NCBI GenBank assembly: GCA_003415625.1
Contig: PYIU01000010.1
Span: forward strand, 930,001-994,000
Length of the DNA: 64,000 nucleotides
Direction of reading: 5' to 3'
From: Aquanectria penicillioides
Lineage: Eukaryota; Ascomycota; Sordariomycetes; Hypocreales; Nectriaceae
Shown here: in pieces, positions 35,847 through 47,400 of the stretch
Numbering within the stretch: the first letter of the stretch is position 1
Layout of the letters: every line of letters begins with the position of its first letter
Made by a program: the position numbers and the translations under genes
Notes under the pieces: model-generated
Databases searched by the model: none
Seen by the model: the letters and a program-made list of their open reading frames with translations, nothing else
Told to the model about the DNA's origin: nothing

Positions 35847-36339
35847 ATGAAAAAAAAAAAAGAACAGTTGCTGTTTTAGCATTGAACAATCACAAACGCG
35901 TTTCATGACATTCACGTTGTAATTACAAAGGTCATTCCTTTGCAATTGTTCGGCATCTGTCATGAAAATCCTGGCAAGAGCCCCAAAGCTAAGGTTACAA
36001 TGCTCTACCATCCACCATTTCAGTCAGATCTCGGCATTAAATTGCCATGCGTGAATGAACATGTATAAACTACCTATTGACTTATCAAGTCGATCGTACT
36101 CTATTCAGTAAGACGGGCAACTTGCATGACACTATTCATCTGCCGATGTAAACCATTGAGAGCACCTCTTGTCGGCCAAGGGTCGCAAATACTGTTATCA
36201 CCATAACAATGTACGGCATTTTATATTTACACATGCAATCTACTTCTCTGTACCCGATGTTGTAGACGTAAGCAAAGTCGAAGCATACGATATACCAAAA
36301 GGTCAATCTTCAACCTTCATACACAACAAGTACGTCGCT
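35847..36339. other. Upstream region of dioxygenase copy 2
   Basis: About 490 bp between tandem genes, with no gene seen. Two TTATCA (GATA-type) sites occur, which is not more than expected by chance. A run of A bases lies just after the amidohydrolase stop. Confidence 0.55.
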
Positions 36340-37648
36340 ATGTCTGCTACAAGCTCTGAGGCCATGCACGGCACCTCTGGTGTGTCTGATGGCAAAATCA
36401 CGCTATCTCAGGGTATCACGCGCAATCTTTCTACCTTGGACGCTGGCGAATTCACCAGTATTCCCATCATTGACTTGGCAGCGCTGTCCCCAACTGGAAC
36501 ACCGTCTCAGAAGCAGAAGCTTGTCGATGAGATCCGAGCAGCCTGCACCAGAGTCGGGTTCTTCGTGATCAAGAACCACGGCATTGATTGGAACATTGTT
36601 GAAACTGCCTTTGATGCATTGGAGGAATTTTTCAATCTCCCCCTTGAGAAGAAGATGGAGGTGCATCAATCTGCATCACCATCGTTTATGGGATACGAGC
36701 AGGTGTATTACACCAACGTCGATAGATTGACAAAAGGAGGTATGTCTTCACAGGTTTGCCAACGCCTCATCGTACCAAACTCAAGTTTCTGCCTTTCTCA
36801 GATCTCAAAGAGTCCATTTCCATCAGCTATGACCCTTACGCCGACCCTCTTGGGGTAGGCGACGCAATGCCAAAGCTGCTCCAGCGCGACAATCTGTGGC
36901 CAGCTCCAGAAAACGCCCCCAAGTTCCGACCAGCAATTGAAGCATATCGCTCGGCTTGCTTGGCATTGGTAAGGGAGATTATTCGGGTGCTCGCTGTAGC
37001 AATGGGAGAAGACGAGGGCTTTTTCGACAAAAAGACGACGTATCCAATCGCCAGCATCCGCGCTCTGTATTATCCTCCACAAGAAGGCTCTGCAGAGGAG
37101 GAAATTGGCCTTGGTGCCCACACCGATATCCAAAGTGAGCCTCTTGACGCTATTCATGCAACTCTGCGTTCTTGGCATCCGGACTGACACATCTTGTAGT
37201 GATGACCATGATTGCGCAGAGGCCCTATGATATCGAGTCTCTCGAAGTCCTCAACGCCGCCGGCCAATGGGTCAAGCCCAAACTAGAGCCAGAGACCTTT
37301 GTTGTCAACCTTGGAGACATGACTGGCCGACTCACAAATGACGTCTTCCAGAGCACTGTTCACAGAGTGTGCAACAAAGCACCCGAGGGAAAGCCTCCGC
37401 AGGGGAGATATTCGATGCCATTTTTCTTTGGTATGAACAATGACGAGCTGACTACTACGCTGCCGCGGTTTGTCACAGAGGAGAACCCGCTAAGGGATGA
37501 TTACAAGGGTGGAATTACTGGCTATGAGCACTATAATCGGCGATTGCAGCGGGCGCATCACAAGCACCCCAGCGCCATAAACAGCGTCTCTACGGGCTTG
37601 CCTCCAGGAATGACGAAGATTGATGGAGTTCCCGTGGATGCCTTGTAG
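36340..37648 (+). CDS. 2-oxoglutarate/Fe(II) dioxygenase, isopenicillin-N-synthase family (copy 2)
   Basis: Three exons (36340-36739, 36802-37134, 37200-37648) give 393 residues. The motifs match those of copy 1: RVGFFVIKNHGIDW, the iron ligands in LGAHTDIQ and STVHRV, and RYSMPFF. The two paralogs share both intron positions and phases (each after one base of a codon: GG|DLKES and HTD(V/I)Q|), so they arose by gene duplication. Copy 2 has a short insertion (KAPEGKPPQ) after the third iron ligand. The two copies may act on successive oxidation states or on different substrates; this cannot be told from sequence. The frame extends upstream of 36340, but the start chosen aligns with copy 1. Confidence 0.9.
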
Positions 37649-38522
37649 ATATTTCTGCTTGGTGATGCTTGTTCATTCGTCGAGAGGGTAGCAACTATCA
37701 CGCTTGAATTGAACCATTGCATGCTATCGTGAGCGAATTACACACTATAATTGCACCTGACTAAATGAAGGCCACCAGGCTACTCCAATGTTAAAGTGAT
37801 TGTAGTATCTCCAGTTATGGCGCCCACATTACGAATGCCCTCGGCTTGCGCCATGAGCTGACAGAACACCCTCTCCCAGCGGCCAAAATCCACCAGGGGG
37901 GTGTATATCTCCCGGCCAGAGTCTTTTGCCGTGGGCCGATAACGGTCAGCGTCAACTGTCTAGAAACTGTTTCCGGGCCATTTCCTGTGGAAACCAGAGT
38001 CCCGGGCCTGACTGAGTGACAAATTGGCTTCGTCTTATCTACTCTGTTGATACTCCCCGCAGATAAGCGTGCTCCGCCAGATCCACACTCCATGACGGCC
38101 AGTTGGCCGCGCCTAATCTGGTTATCGTGGTCGACGCACGGGGAATAATGAACTCTGGGGCCTAAGCCAGAGTGAATGCTCGTTCTGCTGGTACGACGCG
38201 TTATCGATCTGAGTTCGACTTCCCCAGTTTCCCCAGCCAACAACCCCTCGCGTGCCGCTTGCATGAACTGAGGTGTTATCGAACGTTTCTGAGAGACATG
38301 CGCATGACATAGAGACTATCTATCCATCTCCTAACACACCTTTGCATTACCAATGGGTTTCGCCGTATATATCGATGCGCTGGATTTTCTTTTTCCTTGA
38401 CCCATCCCACCACAGCCCTCTCTCTATCCGCTACTCGCCTTGGTAATTGATACGCCACAGAGTATTCGAGAAGAACTAAGCGTCTAGTTCGTTGGATTGG
38501 TCGACTCAGACCCACCGTCACC
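37649..38522. promoter_or_regulatory. MFS transporter promoter with nine GATA-factor motifs
   Basis: HGATAR or its complement occurs at 37695, 37724, 37937, 38035, 38061, 38122, 38201, 38276 and 38316 (first bases). That is nine sites in 874 bp against about 2.6 expected at equal base frequencies. Dense GATA sites are typical of permease genes under nitrogen catabolite control. Function is inferred. Confidence 0.6.
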
Positions 38523-40147
38523 ATGTTCTTCTTTACCAAACTTCGAGAGGTGGTATGGGGCAAGCCGGCCGCAACCAAGGAGGAGCGAAAGCTTGTCGTC
38601 AAGCTCGACTTGATCATCATGACGTTCATTTGTCTGATGTACTGGGTCAATTACCTCGACAGGTCAAACTTGACCAACGCCTACGTCTCCGGCCTGAAGG
38701 AGGACTTGCACATGCACGGAACCGAGCTCAACCAGATCAACTCGGTATTTTACGTCGGCTACACTGTTGGCCAGATCCCCAACAATATCATCCTGCAAAA
38801 AGTTCCTCCGCAGCTGTACCTGACCATTGCCATGTTCTGCTGGGGCTTCTTAACACTCGGTCTCGCATTCGTCAACAACTGGCACCAGATCATGGCGATT
38901 CGGTTCTGCTTGGCCATTTTTGAGTCTGCCACCTTTGTTGGATCTCACTACATCATGGGCAGTTGGTACAACACATTTGAGATTGGCAAGCGAACTGCTG
39001 TCTTTGCCGCGTCAGGCGTCGCTGGCAACATGTTTTCCGGCTTCCTGCAAGGCGCGATTTACAAGAACCTGAGTAAGTAAGCAGCCACTGGTAGAGGAAA
39101 TAAGCATTTAGGAGATACTAACGCGCATATGCAGATGGATTGCATGGTATGGCCGGTTGGCGCTGGCTGTTCATTATTGACTTTTTGATCACCATTCCTG
39201 TTGCGTGTCTCGGGTGAGCGTTGACAAAGTGCAAACAATGGCACTGCCACAGCTAACCTTACGTAGATACTTTGTCTTCCCTGGACACCCCGAAACCACC
39301 AGATCCAAGCTCTTAAGTGCTGAAGAAAAGAGGCTAGCCATTGAACGACTTCCTGAACCTGACATTAAGCGAGGCCAGCTCGGATGGAGTCTGATCCGTC
39401 GCGTTCTTGGCAGCTGGGAGATTTACGCCCTTTCTATTCTCGCCGCCATCGCTGGCGATGCCGAGATGTGGGCTGACAATGGTATTTTAAACCTTTATCT
39501 CAAGTATCTCGGAACCTACAGCGTCGAGTTGATCAACTATATCCCCACCGCAACGTATGCTATTGGAATGGTGTCCATCTTGGTTTGCGCCTGGTATGCC
39601 GACTACTTCCAAAAGTCCGGTAGTCGATGGCACGTCGGTGTGTTCCTCGCCATTTTGGCCATTATCTCCGGTGCCATTATGCTCAACCCTCCGAGCTTCG
39701 GTGGCAAGATGTTTGCCCTATTTATCAACGGCGCCGAGCTAGGCTACCGAGGCGTCTTGTTCTCCTGGGCCAACGACCTCATGCGAAAGGATGACGCCAA
39801 GCGAGGCATCGTTATCGGTATGATGAACGCAATGAGTACGTATTTCCTACTCATATCAATCCCTGTCTCGTGGGTTCTTCAACAGTTAACGACTTCTAGC
39901 TATTGCGTTCTACATTTTCTGGTCCTTGCTCTTTTACAATACTGCCCAGGCTCCCATGTGGCGTGAGGGTAGTATTGCCATGATTGTTACTGGTGTGTGC
40001 ATGATTTTCAGTGTTGGAAGCGTTGTTTTCTTTGAGAAACGACAGGAAAAGGCTACGGCTGTTCTTGAGGGACAAAATGAGAGCTATGACTCGGATGATG
40101 AAACTGCGAAAGACCGCAAGACTAATCAGAGCGATGCAATTGTTTAA
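38523..40147 (+). CDS. MFS transporter, Dal5-like anion:cation symporter family
   Basis: Four exons (38523-39072, 39135-39213, 39267-39835, 39900-40147) give 481 residues with about 12 hydrophobic segments. The first reads [23 protein letters not shown], the signature start of allantoate permease-type ACS transporters. A conserved [15 protein letters not shown] follows after the central region. The acidic tail [18 protein letters not shown] is cytosolic. Dal5-type proteins import allantoate, ureidosuccinate, nicotinate and other small anions, which fits uptake of a ureide or its carbamoyl derivative for this cluster. The substrate is inferred from context only. It is the last obvious member of the cluster. 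Confidence 0.9.
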
Positions 40148-40510
40148 ATAGCTGCCATCTATCCTACATGCGTCATATCATGCCTAATACAACTAAGAAT
40201 CCCAAATTCATTCTTTTCACCTTCACATAAAATTTCTTCTCTTCTCCGCTTCTCTGTTGTCTATTAGGCTATGCCATATTCTCACAGCACAATTTTGCTT
40301 CTGTGAGCAAGTACAAATGGTCACGTAACTTCACATCTGGTCACATTGTTTTCTGTGCAATGGTTGAAAGTTGAAACACGTTGGGCTTATATGGTGATCC
40401 AGATACACATTCTTGTAGATGGGTCCGGTTCCAACAAATGTGCATATTTCCATTAGTTATTTTCATCTACCTCTCCTCTCCTAGGTACACCAGTATATTT
40501 GCAGAAACCT
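40148..40510. other. Convergent 3' flank
   Basis: About 360 bp of pyrimidine-rich 3' sequence between the MFS gene and the first GH25 gene. No gene is seen. Confidence 0.65.
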
Positions 40511-41274
40511 TCATACACCCACCTCTTCAACCCGCTTCTTCGCAAACCTCGAAAGGGCATACATGTCTCCATTGAATGATAGGGCATGGCCAAGGAACTC
40601 AGAGTGGTCCGAATATTCCCACATAGTGTACTGCTTCCACCCAGTAGGAAGTGTCCCAGCCCCATTGGAGTAATTTAGAATAACAAGAGGACATGTTCTG
40701 GCAAATTTCTGAGTGTTTCCTGTACAATCCCTCCACCAATCAACGGTCGTATGGATCAATGGTTCACGACCAACTCGATCCTTATACGCTCTGACGAAGT
40801 CGGCAATCCAATTTACCATTTGGGTTTGGGACAACCCAAAACACTTTCTCCCTTGCCTGGGACTGGATGAGAAATCAATCATACCAGGCAATGTCTTCCC
40901 ATCATTTGCCCAAACACCGCCATTTGATACAAAGAAATTGGCTTGAGCCACACCTGATGCTCCGTCTGGTTGGGCAATGTGGGAGGAGCCATATATAAGA
41001 CCTGACCTTACTGCTGCGGTGTACTGGCCGTTGAATTCTGGGGATATGAAGTTGGTGCCCTCGGTAGTCTGTTGCCTCGAATGTTAGTGAACATTCAACC
41101 ACCCCCAGTGAAGCTCAATCATACTTGAATAATAACAAATTTGATCCCCTCGGCCTTGAGAGCCGGCCAGTTGATATTAGAATCAAAACTAGAAATCCCC
41201 ACACCTCTAACCGCAGCGTCGGCGCTATTCATCAAAGCTGCAAATGCAGCAAAGATGGCTACTGAGGTTTTCAT
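40511..41274 (-). CDS. GH25 lysozyme-like secreted protein with lost catalytic residues
   Basis: Two exons (41274-41125, 41068-40511) give 235 residues. A signal peptide (MKTSVAIFAAFAALMNSADA) precedes a GH25 fold. Compared with the tandem neighbour, the two catalytic sites are changed. The N-terminal GIDISS has become GVGISS, losing an Asp, and the LDLED strand has become MIDFSSS, losing the Glu general acid. The segments CFGLSQTQMVNWIADFV and WWRDCTGN are kept, including the Cys pair. The reading frame is intact, so this is a maintained pseudoenzyme rather than a plain pseudogene. A role in binding peptidoglycan, chitin or a partner is possible but not shown. Confidence 0.85.
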
Positions 41275-41789
41275 TGCCGAGGAGTAATTTTAGTTGATAA
41301 AAGAGTTGAATCGGTCTCGATTGTGGTCAAATTTGGATAGGTATGCTCTCCAAACAAAAGGGATCATACGGTTCATTTATTCCATTCATTCACACCTTCT
41401 GAGACACCGAAATTACGTGTGTTGAGATTTAGTGCCAAGTCAAGGGTGACTGAGCCAAACTCGGTCTTCGCTTTTAATCAAACACCGTTGATCCATTGGC
41501 TACAACTTGCCTAGCGTTAGTCCAGTCAAAAAGAAAAAGAAAAAAAGACAGCGAGAAAAAGAGCCGAAAACCGATGATCTGAAACAATTTTACCTCGGTT
41601 CGCAATCATGCAAGGTGGTGTGAGGATTTACCAAAAGTTCTTCTAAAGGCTCTCTCTCATTCACGCAGCGATAAACTAGTTTCTCTTTTGTAGGAGCTTT
41701 TGAGGATCTGTGGTGAATATTGAAGCAGTACATTAATTCTCGGTAAAATCACTAAGCCTTCGAACAACACCTCTCTTATGCTCCTTTCC
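41275..41789. other. Spacer between tandem GH25 genes
   Basis: About 515 bp, including an AT/A-rich patch near 41530-41570. No gene is seen. It presumably carries the promoter of the upstream-facing GH25 copy. Confidence 0.6.
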
Positions 41790-42554
41790 TCAGCCCTTTG
41801 CAAACGTCGTCAAGGCAGCGGAGTCCCCATTGAAAGAATTCGTACTCCCCCCAAAGGTCGAATGATCTGAATGGTGCCAAATCGAATAAGTTCCCCAGCC
41901 TGTGGGGAGTTGTCCCGGTATACTACTAGGATCGTCGATAAGTAGAGGACATAGCTCACTAAACTGTGGGCTATTTCCTGTACAGTCTACCCACCATCGG
42001 GTGTTTGTGTAGATCATAGGTCCACGACCGGTTTTGTCCTTGTATGTATTGACAAAGTCGAAGATCCAATCTATCATGGCACTCTCGGATATGCCATAAC
42101 ACTTTTCTTCTCTTCCGGGAATATCCTCCAGGTCAAGTATACCAGGAAGCGTCTTTCCGTCTGCAGACCAGCCCCCACCATTAGCCAGGAAGTAGGCTGC
42201 CTGCCCTGCACCGGTCGATTTGTCCGGGTGAGCAAAGTGGTACGCCCCGCGAATGAGGTCAACGCTTTCCGCCCCAGCATATTGTCTGTCAAATGCAGGA
42301 GATTTCAAGTGAGTGCTTTCGGTCGCCTATAGCCTCAGTTAGCAAAGATTACAGTTGTCGCCCAAGGGAATAAGGCAGTTTCTACGAAAGTTCTGTCATA
42401 CCAAGATGATAGCGAATTCAATGCCCTCGTCCTTGACAGCTTTCCAATTCACATCGGGTCCATGACTGGAGATGTCAATGCCTCTGGGTGCCGCGGTAGC
42501 GCTATGGACCAATGCGACGAGCGCAGGAATGATGGCAGGTAAGGACCTCATCAT
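41790..42554 (-). CDS. GH25 lysozyme (Chalaropsis-type muramidase), secreted
   Basis: Two exons (42554-42402, 42326-41790) give 229 residues with an N-terminal signal peptide (two consecutive Mets, then hydrophobic residues to ATA). Catalytic motifs are intact: GIDISSHG with the first Asp, GAYHFAHPD, and ILDLEDIPG with the Asp-x-Glu pair. The family cleaves the beta-1,4 bond of peptidoglycan, so this is a likely antibacterial or bacteria-feeding enzyme. Cys residues in EEKCYG and WWVDCTGN probably form a disulfide. Same strand and intron position as the neighbouring copy, so a tandem duplication. Confidence 0.92.
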
Positions 42555-44485
42555 CACAGTGTGTGTCGTCGCCAGCAGGCGTAGTTCTCGTCTAGGTACT
42601 ATTCAAGCCCAAACGTAGCGTTACCTCACTACAATCCGAGAGAGGGAGGCACCTCTTATGTCATACAGTTGCCACTTTCTGAGACATTGAGACTGGATTA
42701 TGCACGAACATAAGTAACGGATCAAGGGCGGCGAACCATGAGGTATTTCAGCGGCTGGAATATGTGCAATGGAAACCCTGCCAACCAGAATACGAGGCTG
42801 GAGCTAAACACTGCTCTGTCTGAGACAGCAATGGCACTCCAAGCCTCCCCAAAAACTCCATTGGTCTCCACACCCCCTCGGTATCAGCAAGATTAGACGA
42901 ACTACCCCGCCAGAAGCAAGACAACCCAATTTTAATACCAAAGATGTCGTCACTAGGGGAGCTCATGTTTAGGCACCCATCGTAGGGCGATTTCCAGTTG
43001 GGTCATGTATCTGCTTCGTTCACTTTGGAACAGATGCAAATGTGAAATCACGTCGTGCAACACGCTCTTTAACGAATCTTGCAATATGAGCAATGTTCAT
43101 ACTCCGTAGAGACGAGATAAAATGATTCATATTAGCCTATGTTTTATTATATAGCTCCATAATCATGCCTAGTTCCCCGAGTTCCTGGGTTTGAAATGCT
43201 GTAAAGATGTAACATTCCAGGGTAGCGATAACAAAAACTGTAGGCTTTCATTCACATGGATTGTTGTATTTGAAGTGACGATGGTAGTTTTTGTTGTGAG
43301 GTAAATCCCAACAGAGTCTCCTAATGAGAAAGAATTGAGTTCTCTTCACTTTCGAATCATTGTTTGGATATCATTATGTCGTAGCAGCAAGGAATTGAAT
43401 TTCCCCGTTGTCAATTCAAGTATAGGGTAAGCTCTTGGCAGCCACGAAGTTTGGGGGCAGAGACTAGGATTGGGAGGCTTGCGTCAGCCACACTTCTGGC
43501 CACATCTTCAGCCACAGCCTTGCGCTTTTGTTTGTTCACTTCACGTCACGCCATTTCCGAAAAGTAAGAGTACCTACTGATTGACTGAAACTTGCCAATT
43601 TGTTTCATAAGATTTGTATCCTATCATGAGCACACTCTCACCGGGCCGATTCCACGCCCTATCTCAATGCCAATTTTAGAACTGGGATATGTCAGGGCTT
43701 CATCGTGGGCCTCCAAGTTTTGGCTCCACTCAACACGCGTATAATGCATCTACCCAGGATGAACCCACCGCGGGTTGGTTTGACGATGGTGACTGTACCT
43801 GCGTGAAATACGCGCTGGAACAAGACTTTGATGCATTAGAAAACTCTTTTAGAATGTCCGTACTCTTGGAATCGGAATATTTTGATGCAACTGAACATGT
43901 GTTCTTCTCGGCGTCGTTGTAGCTCATGCTTCAGCTCCGCTACATCCGAAACTCGACACCAACGCTCGGTCTCGGTATCGTTTTCTCTGCAAGCTTCGGA
44001 AAAGCCCACCTGCAACCAGGGGCGAACTGCTTGAAATTCCTTGTGAGCCCACTCATTGCAACAACACCGGCTCAAGTGCTGGGTACTTGCATAATGCACG
44101 GGGGGTAAGTGGAGCCAAGCCAGATGCATTGGATTTCCACAGGCTGGTACACAGCCGCGTTGTATACGAGCCCTTCTGTATTTGTAAACTGATCTCTCTG
44201 TCGGTGTAATCTGGGGTGCGCGCTTCGCTCATTATCCTATCAATGGTTCTTGTTTTCTTTGATGCCACTTGTATTTAAAAACTGAACACTGTGCCTGGCT
44301 TCGAACCTCGCTGTTCGCCTTTACAACGAGCTGCTCTCATGCCGACCTCGATGTTGCCCTTTTCTTGAACTGTATTAATTAGAAGATTGGTTCGGCTATA
44401 ATTTTGACCACTTAAGATACCATATTTTGAGTGGAAGTTTGCTGCTTGCGCGTGGGTTGGAATAGCACCCACCAGTTCTCAAAAT
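42555..44485. other. Long upstream region of the glucan synthase, no clear gene
   Basis: About 1.9 kb. A 77-codon plus-strand frame at 43689-43922 and a 72-codon minus-strand frame at 42748-42966 have no family features. The right half should contain the glucan synthase promoter and 5' leader. Confidence 0.55.
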
Positions 44486-47400
44486 ATGACGGAACACTAT
44501 CGGGACGGTGATGCCGACTACAACAACTATGAAGCTCACGACCAAGTACAGCAATCGACACATCCATATTGGAACGAAACTTACCAAGAGAGTGAAGATG
44601 GAGGGAACTACCATGAACACCCGCATGACGCACCGTGAGTGAAGCAGCTCTTCACTAGCCTCCAGCTAACTGAATGTTGTAGGGAGTACTACGATGACCA
44701 GTATGATCACTTTGGTCAATTCGACGACGGATATCAACAACACCCTCAATCCAACGGGTACAACTACCAGAGCGATTACTTCGAGGACCCCGATATTCAT
44801 AATGAGCGCTACGATGCAAACGAGTCAGAGTACAGTGACTTCCAGGGCACGCGCGACTATGGCCAAGCAGGCGGCTATGGGTATGACCGTTCTGGCTCGC
44901 CATTCAGTGCCGGAGTATCCCAAGCACAGTCCAAGAATTCGATGGACTTCACTCAGCACTATCTCACTGGGTCACGCATGAAGGAGCCGTACCCAGCCTG
45001 GGCCGAAGATGCCAATGTCCCTATATCCAAAGAGGAGATCGAAGACATCTTTCTTGACCTGACGGCCAAATTTGGGTTCCAACGGGACAGCATGCGCAAC
45101 ATGTTCGATCACCTGATGACTCTTCTTGACTCGAGGGCGTCTCGAAAGACACCCATCCAAGCAATTATATCATTGCATGCCGATTATATCGGCGGAGAAA
45201 ACGCCAACTACCGCAAATGGCACTTTGCAGCTGGACTTGAAATAGATGGGCATGAAATGACTCCCTCAAAACGCAAAGGACGGAAGGCAACCAAGAAGAG
45301 CCGCGCAGATGGTCAAAACGAGTCAAATACAGAACAAGAGCCAGGAGAAGAAAGTACCCCTGAAGCAATCGAGGAGCGTTGGACATCTCAGATGAGAACC
45401 ATGTTGCCACACGAACGCATCCGTCAACTGGCTCTGTACCTTCTGTGTTGGGGAGAGGCAAACCAAGTTCGTTTCATGCCAGAGTGTCTCTGCTTCATTT
45501 TCAAGTGCGCTGATGACTACTACAAATCTCTGCCGCAAGAAATGGAACCTGTGGAGGAATTTTCATTCCTCAATAATGTCATCACACCGCTCTACAAATT
45601 CCTCAGGGATCAGGGCTACGAAATACGGGATGGCGTCTACGTGCGACGTGAGCGTGATCATGACAAGACAATCGGATACGATGACTGCAATCAACTGTTT
45701 TGGTACCCTGAAGGTATCCAGCGCATTGTGCTGTCGGACAACAAAATTCGACTGATTGACTTTCCGCCTCCGGAGCGGTACATGAAATTCAAGGATGTTA
45801 ACTGGAAGAAGAGCTTCTTCAAAACCTACAAGGAAACACGCTCCTGGTCTCACATGGTCGTCAATTTCAACCGCATCTGGATTCTTCACCTTACCATGTT
45901 CTGGTTTTATACAGCCGCCAACTCTCCAAGTTTGGTACTTGGATCGAAATACGAACAGCAAGTCAACCAGTCTCCCCCTAAAGCTAAATCACTTTCCATT
46001 GTTGGGTTTGGAGGTGGTCTTGCTTGTCTTATTCAAATCTCGGCAACTATCATGGAATTTGCATACGTTCCACGCCGTTGGCCGGGAGCCCAAAAACTGA
46101 CCACTCGGCTTTTACTCCTGCTGGTCATGTTCGCCTTGAACGTCGCACCGGGGATAAAGGTCTTCGCATTTCCCGGGCCCAAGAAACTTGATGAGTATTT
46201 AGGGATAGGCCATGTTCTTATTGCGGTGCAGACGTTTCTACTCTTTGTTCTGGTGCCTTCAAGCAAGCTTTTTAAAAACCCTCTGAAGAAACCAACTCGT
46301 CGAGAGAAGGCCGTGGAGACTTTCACAGCATCCTTTCCGTCTCTGCACGGATATAACATTGTTTTCTCTTACTTCTTCTGGGCGCTAGTATTTGGAGCAA
46401 AATTCGGAGAGTCATATGTGTTTCTGACATTGTCCTTTCGCGACCCTATTCGATATATTTCCATCATGAATGTCGACAGTTGCCTTGGGGACAGACTTTT
46501 TGGAAACATCCTTTGTCAACACCAACCTCACATATTGCTCGGCTTGATGATGTTCACGGACTTGATATTTTTCTTCCTGGACACGTATCTGTGGTACGTT
46601 CTTGTCAACACCGTCTTTTCCGTGCTACGGTCATTCTTTATTGGGTCAACGATCTTGACTCCTTGGCGGAACGTGTTCATTCGGCTACCAAAGCGAATAT
46701 ACTCCAAAGTTCTAGCAACTACAGACATGGAAATCAAATACAAACCAAAGGTCCTAGTATCTCAAATCTGGAACGCTATTGTTATATCCATGTATCGTGA
46801 GCATCTCCTTGCGATCGAGCACGTCCAGAAACTCTTGTATCATCAAGTCCCTTCTGAGACGTATGGCAAAAGGACTTTACGGGCACCGACCTTTTTTATT
46901 GCCCAAGGAGACAATTGGATTAAAAGCGACTTCTATCCGACATGTAGCGAAGCAGAGCGTCGCCTTTCTTTTTTTGCCCAATCCCTCTCAACGCCGGTCC
47001 CACAACCAGCGCCAGTTGATAATATGCCCACATTCACCGTTCTTATACCCCACTACAGCGAAAAGATCCTATTCTCACTACGCGAAATTATCCGTGAAGA
47101 TGATCACTATTCTCGACTCACGATGCTCGACTACCTCAAACAGTTGCACCCTAATGAATGGGCATGTTTCGTGGAGGACACTAAAGCGTTATCGAATGAC
47201 TCTCCTCCAGAAGATGACACTGCATCAAGCAGGAAGTCCGCCCGTGATAAGATTGACGATATTCCCTTCTATTGCATTGGATTCAAGTCGTCTGCGCCAG
47301 AATACACACTCCGTACCCGAATTTGGGCTTCCCTGAGGTCGCAAACCCTCTATCGCACGGTTTCCGGATTCATGAATTATTCTCGGGCCATCAAGCTTCT

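Noticed and set aside
43689..43922. 77-codon frame upstream of the glucan synthase
   Set aside because: Short, no recognisable motif, signal peptide or splice partners, and it lies in the long upstream region.
44281..44340. Possible tRNA B-box-like GGTTCGAAGCC on the minus strand
   Set aside because: No acceptor stem or A box could be paired around it.
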